Assembly (NCBI GenBank): GCA_913776405.1
Contig: CAJYOV010000580.1
Coordinates: forward strand, 1 to 5,796
Source: Pseudobdellovibrionaceae bacterium
GTDB taxonomy: Bacteria; Bdellovibrionota; Bdellovibrionia; Bdellovibrionales; JAMPXM01
Direction of reading: 5' to 3'
DNA length: 5,796 bases
Of the stretch, positions 1 to 5,279 are shown piece after piece; the stretch's first letter is position 1, and every line of letters begins with the position of its first letter. The position numbers and the translations under genes were made by a program. Below the pieces are notes generated by a model. That model was not told the DNA's origin. It was given only the letters and a program-made list of their open reading frames with translations, and ran no database searches.

Positions 1-1
1 C

Positions 2-742
2 ACGCCAGAAGCGTCAGCTGAAAACGCGAAAGACTCGGTCCCAGAAAACCTGAAACAAAGCGCGAGAGAAGCTGCGAAAGACGGCGCTCCCGCAAGCACG
101 ATCGAGCTGCACGAAGGTGACGACGCCGCTGCCCCTACCTCAGCGACTGCCGGCTCAAGTCCTACGTCATCGACTGTTGCAACAACGCCAGCACCGGCAG
201 CAGCGGAGCTCAGCAAGAATTCAGTGTCAGCTGATCAATCGTTAAAGTGGTTGCTCAACGGCAATGCGCGTTTCGTTAACAAAACGTTCCGCGCTGATGG
301 ACGTTTGGCAGAAGACCGTATTCGCTCATCCACAGATCAAAAACCGCACGCGATTATTCTCGCTTGCTCTGAATCGATCTCCCCGCCTGAAATCATTTTC
401 GACCAGGGAATCGGCGAGATCACGACAATCCGTGTATCGGGCCCACAGCTCGACACCTCTGTGATTTCCAGTCTTGAGCAAGCCGTGCGCAATTTCGATT
501 CGCACCTCATCTTAGTTCTCGGCCACACCCAATGTTCGAGTCTCGAAGGCAGCCCTTACATCGGAAAGAAGCAACTCGACCCTCACTCCAAGAATGAAGT
601 TGAAGCCGCGCTGAACGCTGATGGCATCGCTCGCGACCTCACGAGCAAGTCTGCGTTCTTGAAAGCGCGCGTTGATGCGAAGCAGCTGACCATAAAAAGC
701 GCCCTCTACTGGGTCGATACCGGAAAAGTTAAACTCTATTAG
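2..742 (+). CDS. Beta-carbonic-anhydrase-like protein with Ala/Pro-rich N-terminal linker (5' partial)
   Basis: The reading frame is open from the window edge to TAG at 740-742 (246 residues visible), so the true start lies upstream. The first ~74 residues are Ala/Pro/Thr/Ser-rich low-complexity linker. The rest matches the beta-carbonic anhydrase fold: LLNGNARF near the domain start, ACSESISPPEIIFD at the first zinc site, and GHTQC at the second. The three zinc ligands are present: Cys (365-367), His (524-526), Cys (533-535). Canonical enzymes have CSDSRVPPE, with an Asp-Arg pair that gates zinc; here these are Glu (371-373) and Ile (377-379). VAGN is changed to VSGP and HTRCGA to HTQCSS. 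Active family members interconvert CO2 and bicarbonate; this one may be weak, altered or non-catalytic. An internal GTG at 224 would start right at the domain, but its nearest GGAG is 15 nt away, and the upstream frame has no stops. The family assignment is firm; activity is doubtful. Confidence 0.85.
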   Translation, partial: TPEASAENAKDSVPENLKQSAREAAKDGAPASTIELHEGDDAAAPTSATAGSSPTSSTVATTPAPAAAELSKNSVSADQSLKWLLNGNARFVNKTFRADGRLAEDRIRSSTDQKPHAIILACSESISPPEIIFDQGIGEITTIRVSGPQLDTSVISSLEQAVRNFDSHLILVLGHTQCSSLEGSPYIGKKQLDPHSKNEVEAALNADGIARDLTSKSAFLKARVDAKQLTIKSALYWVDTGKVKLY

Positions 743-808
743 ATGAAAGTGCGCCCATTTGTCTTCGAGCTAGCCTTAGGTTAGGCCCGGATGTCTCATT
801 TTGGCCAA

Positions 809-836
809 TTGACCGAACGAACGGTCGTGCTATTCT
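809..836 (+). promoter_or_regulatory. Candidate tetR promoter with overlapping operator-like inverted repeat
   Basis: A TTGACC hexamer (809-814, 5/6 to TTGACA) lies 16 bp before TATTCT (831-836, 4/6 to TATAAT). Between and overlapping them is GACCG-AACGAA-CGGTC (811-826), with perfect 5-bp arms. An offset near-palindrome, ACGAACGGTCGT (817-828), matches its own reverse complement at 10 of 12 bases. TetR-family dimers commonly bind such sites between -35 and -10 of their own gene, so autorepression of the gene at 843 is the natural reading. The predicted transcription start falls about at the ATG. The match is by eye only. Confidence 0.5.
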
Positions 837-842
837 TGAGGC

Positions 843-1580
843 ATGAGTACGGCTTTGAAAATAGACAACACAAAATCGGCCAACACCAAGGCTCTCATTC
901 TCGATACAGCGGTCAAGATCGCGAGTCGCGAGGGGATTGAGGGTCTGACAATCGGTGAGCTGGCAAAAGCAGTCGGCATGTCGAAAAGCGGACTCTTCGC
1001 TCACTTCGGCGGCAAGGACCAACTTCAGCTCGAAGTTCTGAGACAAGCGACAGAACGATTTGTTGATGTCGTGATGAAGCCTGCGTTTCGAGCGCCGCGT
1101 GGTGAACCGCGATTGAAGGAGATGTTCAAAAATTGGTTCGATCATTTGAACGACGAGATGGCGCTTCCTGGCGGCAGCATTTTGATCTCGGCGTCGGTCG
1201 AACTCGATGATCGTCCAGGTGCTCTTCGCGATTTCGTTCAGAAAGCGCAGAAAGATTTGATCGCAAACGTCGAACGCGCTGCCCAGCTTGCGGTTGAAGA
1301 AGGCCACTTCCGCAAAGATCTGGATGTCGAACAATTCGCGTGGTCTATGTATTCCTTCGTACTTGGCTACCACCACTTCAATCGCATGCTCGAAGATCCA
1401 AAAGCGGAACTTCATCTCAAGCGATCTTTCAAAGCGCTCCTCGAGATTAGTCGAGCGCAACCTGCGGACTCGCGTGCTCGAGTGACAAAAAAGTCACCCG
1501 CGCCGCAGGACGCGAAACTTCACGCAAAAGTTAAGACGTCGAGTTCTGCAAAACGGAATTCGTCGAAGAAGAGAAATTAG
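843..1580 (+). CDS. TetR/AcrR-family transcriptional regulator, likely regulator of the adjacent fadE
   Basis: This 245-residue protein has a TetR-type N-terminal DNA-binding domain (about residues 16-62). The helix-turn-helix is LTIGELAKAVGMSKSG (35-50), followed by the typical LFAHFGGKDQL. The C-terminal ligand/dimer domain carries PGGSILISASVELDDRPG (109-126), resembling the PGG...EFDDRPG motif I recall from some TetR regulators. Residues 208-245 form a Lys/Arg/Ser/Ala-rich tail with 12 basic residues, an unusual extension. ATG 843 is the first possible start because TGA lies in frame at 837-839. A GAGG at 838-841 is only 1 nt away, too close for normal Shine-Dalgarno use, so the message may be leaderless; TTG at 855 is a weaker alternative. 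Only 38 bp separate it from fadE, same strand, no terminator, so co-transcription is likely. Its ligand is unknown; an acyl-CoA or fatty acid is a guess from context. Confidence 0.93.
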   Translation: MSTALKIDNTKSANTKALILDTAVKIASREGIEGLTIGELAKAVGMSKSGLFAHFGGKDQLQLEVLRQATERFVDVVMKPAFRAPRGEPRLKEMFKNWFDHLNDEMALPGGSILISASVELDDRPGALRDFVQKAQKDLIANVERAAQLAVEEGHFRKDLDVEQFAWSMYSFVLGYHHFNRMLEDPKAELHLKRSFKALLEISRAQPADSRARVTKKSPAPQDAKLHAKVKTSSSAKRNSSKKRN

Positions 1581-1585
1581 TAGAG

Positions 1586-1606
1586 ACTATTAACGGTATC
1601 AATAGT
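1586..1606 (+). promoter_or_regulatory. Inverted repeat between tetR and fadE
   Basis: ACTATT (1586-1591) and AATAGT (1601-1606) are perfect 6-bp inverted arms around a 9-bp spacer, ending one base before the fadE GGAGG. The arms are AT-rich, so an RNA hairpin would be weak. It could be a second regulator site or could modestly affect ribosome access. There is no run of T, so it is not an intrinsic terminator. No convincing -35/-10 pair was seen in this gap. Chance occurrence is possible. Confidence 0.3.
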
Positions 1607-1607
1607 T

Positions 1608-1612
1608 GGAGG
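1608..1612 (+). promoter_or_regulatory. Ribosome binding site of fadE
   Basis: GGAGG lies 6 nt before GTG 1619. This fixes the fadE start at a non-ATG codon, and the protein begins at a position matching the length of known FadE N-termini. Confidence 0.85.
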
Positions 1613-1618
1613 CATCAA

Positions 1619-4129
1619 GTGGATTCATTACCTTTATACGGCCTGTTTCTCCAAGACGGAGTGACAGCCCTCGCAGTGATCGGAACGATCCTTGCGATTT
1701 TCGTTCTCGGTTTCGTCGGCGCACCACTCATCGTGTGGACCGTCGCGATTGCAGCACTTCTTTGGGGCTTCATGGCTCCAATCTGGTTGATCGCAGCAGT
1801 CGTCGTCGTTCTTCTCGTGTTTGCGATTCCGCCGATTCGTGCAGCTCTCATCTCGCCAATCGCGATGAAAGTCCTCGCACCGATTATGCCAGCGATCACA
1901 GATGCTGAGCGCGATGCAATCGAAGCGGGTTCCGTTTGGGTTGAGAAAGATCTTTTCTCTGGAAAGCCTGATTTCAAAAAATTGATGGACGAATCTTATC
2001 CGAACCTCACGGCGGAAGAAGTTGCGTTCATGAACGGTCCGGTTGAGCGCCTCTGTGCGGCTGTCGACGACTGGAAGATGTGGGAAACGCGCGAGATTCC
2101 ACCTGCTGCGTGGGAAATCGTTAAGAAAGAAAAATTCCTCGGCATGATCATTCCGAAGGAATACGGTGGCCTCGGCTTCTCAGCTCTCGCTCACAGCGAA
2201 GTCATCCAGAAGCTCTCGTCGCGTTCAGTCGCGATGTCGATCATGGTCATGGTTCCAAACTCTCTCGGCCCTGCCGAACTTCTCGCGCACTATGGAACAG
2301 ACGAGCAAAAGAAAAAGCTCCTCCCGAAACTTGCGACGGGCGAAGAGATTCCATGTTTCGGTCTCACAGAGCCGAACGCAGGTTCAGATGCGGCATCAGT
2401 AACATCGAACGGCGTTCTCTTTAAAGGTGACGACGGCAAACTCTACATCCGTCTCAACTGGAACAAGCGTTGGATCACGCTCGCTGCTATCGCAACGACG
2501 ATCGGTCTCGCGTTCCGCTTGAAAGACCCGAACAACCTCTTGGGTAAAGGCGAAGATCTCGGTATTACCGCAGCTCTGATCCCTTCAAAAACTCCAGGCG
2601 TCGTCATCGGTCGCAGACATGACCCACTCGGCGTCCCCTTCCACAACTGTCCAACTCAAGGTAAAGACGTTGTCGTCTCTGTCGACACAATTGTTGGCGG
2701 CTTGGAAGGCGTTGGTCGCGGCTGGCAGATGGTCAACGAATGTTTGGCAGCTGGCCGCGGTATCTCGCTGCCTGCGCAATCAGTCGGTGGCGGCAAGATG
2801 GTGATGCGTGTCGTAAGCGCGCACGCCTCGGTTCGTAAACAGTTCGGTGTGCCGATCGGTATGTTCGAAGGCATCGAAGAGCCGATGGCTCGTATCGGTG
2901 GCTACACTTACTTGATGGAAGCCGCTCGTCGCTACACGCTCGGCGCGATCGACAAAGGGCTTAAGCCTTCGGTGATCACAGCGATGGCCAAGTATTCGCA
3001 AACGGAGCTCGCTCGTAAGATCATCAACGATGGTCTCGACATCATGGGCGGCGCTGGAATTTCTCGCGGCCCAAAAAACTTGCTCGCTCACCTCTACATC
3101 GGAACACCAATCGGTATCACGGTTGAAGGTGCGAACATTCTCACTCGCACGTTGATCGTCTTCGGCCAAGGTGCACTTCGTGGTCACCCGTACGCATTCG
3201 ACGTAGCGGTTTCAATCGGCGAGAAGAACGTGAAGCAGTTCGATCGCGCTTTCTTCGGCATGGTCGGCAACATTGTTCGCAACATGTTCCGCTCAATTGG
3301 CTTGAGTCTTACTCGCGGTATGCTCGCAGGCTCACCTGTTAGCGGCCCGACAGCTCGCTACTATCGGAAGCTCGGCTGGGCGGCTGCATCGTTCGCTATC
3401 ATGACGGATATCGCGATGGGTTCGCTCGGTGGCGCTTTGAAGTTCAAAGGTAAAACGACAGGTCGCTTTGCCGACATCCTCTCTTGGATGTTCATCGGTA
3501 CAGCGGTGCTCCGTCGGTACGAAGCCGAAGGTCGTCGCAAAGAAGATCTTCCATTCGTTCACTTCGCGATGAACCACTCGCTCTATGAAATCCAAAAAGG
3601 CTTCGACGGCTTGTTCGCAAACGTCGCGCCTCCAGGACTCGGCTGGCTCTTCCGCGGTCCACTCCGCATGTGGTCGAACTTGAACGCCTTAGCTGGCGAA
3701 GCAAACGACAACCACACGCACAAGATCGCGTCGGAAGTCATGAACAACGTCGAGCTCCGTGCGCGTCACACTGAAGGCATCTACGTGCCAACAGATCGCA
3801 CTCAGCAGATGGCTCTCTTGGAAGAAGCATTCGCATCGGTTAAACGCGCAGAAGCGACTGAAAAGAAAGTTCGCAAAGCCGTTAAATCAAAAGCGATCGC
3901 GAAACTTCGCGGCGACGCTGCAGCGAAAGCAGCTCTCGAGAAAAACATCATTACTCAAGCCGAGTACGATGAACTCGCAAAAGCCGACAAGCTCCGCTGG
4001 GAAGCCATCCAAGTCGACGACTTCACAGAACAAGAGTACGTCAGCCACACCGGCTACGGCGACGCCCACGCTCAACACCAAAAAGAGCTCGTCCAACTCT
4101 CTCCAATCCCAGGCTCCAAAGGCGCCTAA
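1619..4129 (+). CDS. fadE: Membrane-anchored acyl-CoA dehydrogenase FadE
   Basis: FadE oxidises acyl-CoA to trans-2-enoyl-CoA using FAD, the first step of beta-oxidation. The 836 residues compare with 814 in E. coli FadE, with recognisable similarity along the whole length as recalled. Residues 14-72 are hydrophobic (two or three membrane segments ending LLVFAIPPIRAALIS), fitting inner-membrane anchoring. FadE landmarks follow: EAGSVWVEKDLFSGKPD (102-118), LTEPNAGSDAAS (FAD/substrate region, T250-D257), LNWNKRWITLA, LGITAALIPSKTPGVVIGRR, FEGIEEPMARI and GITVEGANILTR. Glu503 in VEGAN occupies the place of the catalytic base in acyl-CoA dehydrogenases. The C-terminal part matches the FadE-specific DUF1974 region, with GDILSWMF-type similarity (here ADILSWMFIGTAVLRRYEAEGR) and IQVDDFTEQE near the end. 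A charged Ala/Lys-rich segment covers about residues 735-795. GTG start is supported by GGAGG. It lies downstream of a TetR gene and before a strong terminator. No frameshift or missing motif was seen. Confidence 0.97.
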   Translation: MDSLPLYGLFLQDGVTALAVIGTILAIFVLGFVGAPLIVWTVAIAALLWGFMAPIWLIAAVVVVLLVFAIPPIRAALISPIAMKVLAPIMPAITDAERDAIEAGSVWVEKDLFSGKPDFKKLMDESYPNLTAEEVAFMNGPVERLCAAVDDWKMWETREIPPAAWEIVKKEKFLGMIIPKEYGGLGFSALAHSEVIQKLSSRSVAMSIMVMVPNSLGPAELLAHYGTDEQKKKLLPKLATGEEIPCFGLTEPNAGSDAASVTSNGVLFKGDDGKLYIRLNWNKRWITLAAIATTIGLAFRLKDPNNLLGKGEDLGITAALIPSKTPGVVIGRRHDPLGVPFHNCPTQGKDVVVSVDTIVGGLEGVGRGWQMVNECLAAGRGISLPAQSVGGGKMVMRVVSAHASVRKQFGVPIGMFEGIEEPMARIGGYTYLMEAARRYTLGAIDKGLKPSVITAMAKYSQTELARKIINDGLDIMGGAGISRGPKNLLAHLYIGTPIGITVEGANILTRTLIVFGQGALRGHPYAFDVAVSIGEKNVKQFDRAFFGMVGNIVRNMFRSIGLSLTRGMLAGSPVSGPTARYYRKLGWAAASFAIMTDIAMGSLGGALKFKGKTTGRFADILSWMFIGTAVLRRYEAEGRRKEDLPFVHFAMNHSLYEIQKGFDGLFANVAPPGLGWLFRGPLRMWSNLNALAGEANDNHTHKIASEVMNNVELRARHTEGIYVPTDRTQQMALLEEAFASVKRAEATEKKVRKAVKSKAIAKLRGDAAAKAALEKNIITQAEYDELAKADKLRWEAIQVDDFTEQEYVSHTGYGDAHAQHQKELVQLSPIPGSKGA

Positions 4130-4130
4130 C

Positions 4131-4152
4131 GGAAGGTGCCAGGTTCCTTTTT
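4131..4152 (+). repeat. Short palindromic intergenic element (GGTGCCAGGTTCC type)
   Basis: Two bases after the fadE stop lies GGAAGGTGCCAGGTTCC followed by five T. GGAA (4131-4134) and TTCC (4144-4147) are inverted; alternatively AAGG (4133-4136) pairs with CCTT. The core resembles the GGTGCC-GGCACC-like palindromes that I recall as dispersed intergenic elements, often followed by T runs. Only one copy is present here, so repeat status is inferred. The hairpin is weak and at best a minor terminator. Confidence 0.4.
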
Positions 4153-4167
4153 GAAACCCGGCGCGTT

Positions 4168-4196
4168 AAAGGCGACTCCACCGAGTCGCCTTTTTT
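4168..4196 (+). terminator. Rho-independent terminator after fadE
   Basis: An 11-bp perfect stem, AAAGGCGACTC (4168-4178) with GAGTCGCCTTT (4183-4193), closes a CACC tetraloop. TTTTTT runs from 4191 to 4196 and is followed by ATTT. It lies 39 bp beyond the fadE stop and ends the probable tetR-fadE unit. It also excludes a start for the next gene as far upstream as GTG 4136. Confidence 0.93.
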
Positions 4197-4222
4197 ATTT
4201 CGAATCGAGTACGCTCGTCAGC

Positions 4223-5203
4223 GTGCATTTTCCCGATCTCAACCCGCACTTTAATTTCTTCATCGGCCTTGATCAGACAGGGGCTGTGTTTCACGGCGGT
4301 GAGCGCGCGAAGCCTTTGCCGCTTGCGTGGGTCGAAACCCGAGTCGATACGCGATCGAGCAGTGTTAGACCAAAACTCACGGCGCTGACTCGCGATGGTA
4401 AAAAATTGAGGCTCGATAGTTTTAGCCCGTCTGCGCTCGCGGCTATTCTCACAAGAGAGATGGACCGTGATTGCGCGCACCACATTTTGCGATCGTCTCA
4501 AACTGCCATCTTGGCCGACGCGGTGTTTGGACTTCCCGCCGAGACGTGGCCCCGAAACAAACCGCCAGGCGCCGCAACCCTTCGCGAGCTCTTCGCGATG
4601 GCGGCAGAAGACACGCGTGAACGCCAAGGCTATGGTTTAAAAGCTGCGGCTCGTTTCTTCGACGAGATCTTGGCGCAGGCAAATCGCGAATCCCAGATCA
4701 AGAGATCCAATTCATCCGCCACGAACGCGCCTCCACCCGCATTCCCCGTCCGCGCTGTCGAACTCGTAGCAAATGCGAACTCAGTTTTCCGCACGCATCC
4801 GTTTCAAAAAAACATTCAGTGCGGGACGTATCGTTTTTGGCGCGATCTTGGGCTCTACGGCTCCGAGTGGATTCATTTACGTTATTTCGAGAACGCTCGC
4901 GATTTCCGCATGGATCGACCGATCCTCTTCGAAGCCTACCCATCACTCATGTGGCGCGAAGTTTTGAAACTAAGAACGCGCAATCGAACACAAGTTCGCG
5001 AAGCACTGAAGGCCTTTTCCGATGTGGATATCTCCGAGGAAACTGTGGCTTTGATCGAGCAAGACGCCGATCACGCCGATGCTTGCCTCTTGGCGCTAGG
5101 CGGATATTGGCTCGCCCGCCATGGTCGCTTGATTGCAGAATCGGAGAACCGTGACCCGAAGCTTGCTCGAGAGGGCTGGATTGCGGGACTACCTCGGCCG
5201 TAA
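4223..5203 (+). CDS. DUF429-like protein, predicted RNase H-like fold
   Basis: The 326-residue protein has no clear named function. It carries four blocks resembling DUF429 proteins, thought to have an RNase H-like fold. These are FFIGLDQTGA (Asp17), ILADAVFGLP (Asp99, like the family's D-x-P-x-G-L-P), PILFEAYPS (Glu237, like E-x-H/Y-P), and DADHADACLLALGGYWLA (Asp283 and Asp286, like HDxxDA), then EGWI near the end. Four acidic positions in this order suggest a metal-binding site. A Ser/Asn/Ala/Pro-rich linker (about 158-173) splits the protein. No signal peptide or membrane segment is seen, so it is probably cytoplasmic. GTG 4223 is chosen because the frame upstream crosses the terminator and the next GTG (4286) would delete the Asp17 block; no good ribosome site precedes it, so the start is uncertain. 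The family call is from motifs only. Confidence 0.75.
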   Translation: MHFPDLNPHFNFFIGLDQTGAVFHGGERAKPLPLAWVETRVDTRSSSVRPKLTALTRDGKKLRLDSFSPSALAAILTREMDRDCAHHILRSSQTAILADAVFGLPAETWPRNKPPGAATLRELFAMAAEDTRERQGYGLKAAARFFDEILAQANRESQIKRSNSSATNAPPPAFPVRAVELVANANSVFRTHPFQKNIQCGTYRFWRDLGLYGSEWIHLRYFENARDFRMDRPILFEAYPSLMWREVLKLRTRNRTQVREALKAFSDVDISEETVALIEQDADHADACLLALGGYWLARHGRLIAESENRDPKLAREGWIAGLPRP

Positions 5204-5253
5204 TCACTTTGAGGTTCATACGTGATCTTCGGACGTTTACGTGGTGACGGAAA

Positions 5254-5263
5254 TCGCTAGCGA
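5254..5263 (+). promoter_or_regulatory. Perfect 10-bp palindrome upstream of the transpeptidase gene
   Basis: TCGCTAGCGA is a perfect palindrome with no spacer, directly adjoining the Shine-Dalgarno sequence. It contains CTAG, a tetramer that is rare in many proteobacterial genomes. It could be a small operator, but ten bases may also arise by chance, and no protein is known to bind it. Confidence 0.25.
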
Positions 5264-5270
5264 AGAGGAG
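5264..5270 (+). promoter_or_regulatory. Ribosome binding site of the L,D-transpeptidase gene
   Basis: AGAGGAG lies 9 nt before ATG 5280 and supports that start. The 76-bp gap after the DUF429-like gene shows no T-tailed terminator and no convincing -35/-10 pair. Confidence 0.8.
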
Positions 5271-5279
5271 ATTTTACAA

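Noticed and set aside
224..742. GTG 224 as the real start of the carbonic-anhydrase-like gene
   Set aside because: The same frame is open back to the window edge with gene-like codons, and the nearest GGAG is 15 nt from this GTG.
773..786. GCCT-TAGGTT-AGGC inverted repeat as a terminator after the carbonic-anhydrase-like gene
   Set aside because: Only a 4-bp stem and no T run follows.
729..1460. Long minus-strand open frame of 243 codons
   Set aside because: It lies antisense across the tetR gene, the translation has no recognisable domain, and it has no ribosome site or neighbour logic; it is a shadow of the coding bias.
1615..1977. Minus-strand open frame opposite the fadE N-terminus
   Set aside because: Low-complexity Ala/Ile/Thr/Arg translation is the antisense of the membrane-segment codons of fadE; no sign of a real gene.
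2780..3187. Minus-strand open frame inside fadE
   Set aside because: Fully antisense to a well-conserved part of fadE, with no recognisable motif.
3759..4154. Plus-strand open frame overlapping the fadE 3' end
   Set aside because: It is a +1-frame shadow of the Ala/Lys-rich end of fadE, with a Lys/Ser/Thr-rich composition and no ribosome site.
4136..4222. GTG 4136 as the start of the DUF429-like protein
   Set aside because: The extra 29 codons would translate the palindromic element and the whole fadE terminator and are unlike a family N-terminus.
4166..4627. Minus-strand open frame of 153 codons opposite the DUF429-like gene
   Set aside because: Antisense to the sense-strand motifs GLDQTG and ADAVFGLP; Arg-rich translation without a domain.
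5203..5226. ATCAC-N14-GTGAT inverted repeat after the DUF429-like gene
   Set aside because: Short arms, long loop and no T run; too weak to call a terminator or an operator.
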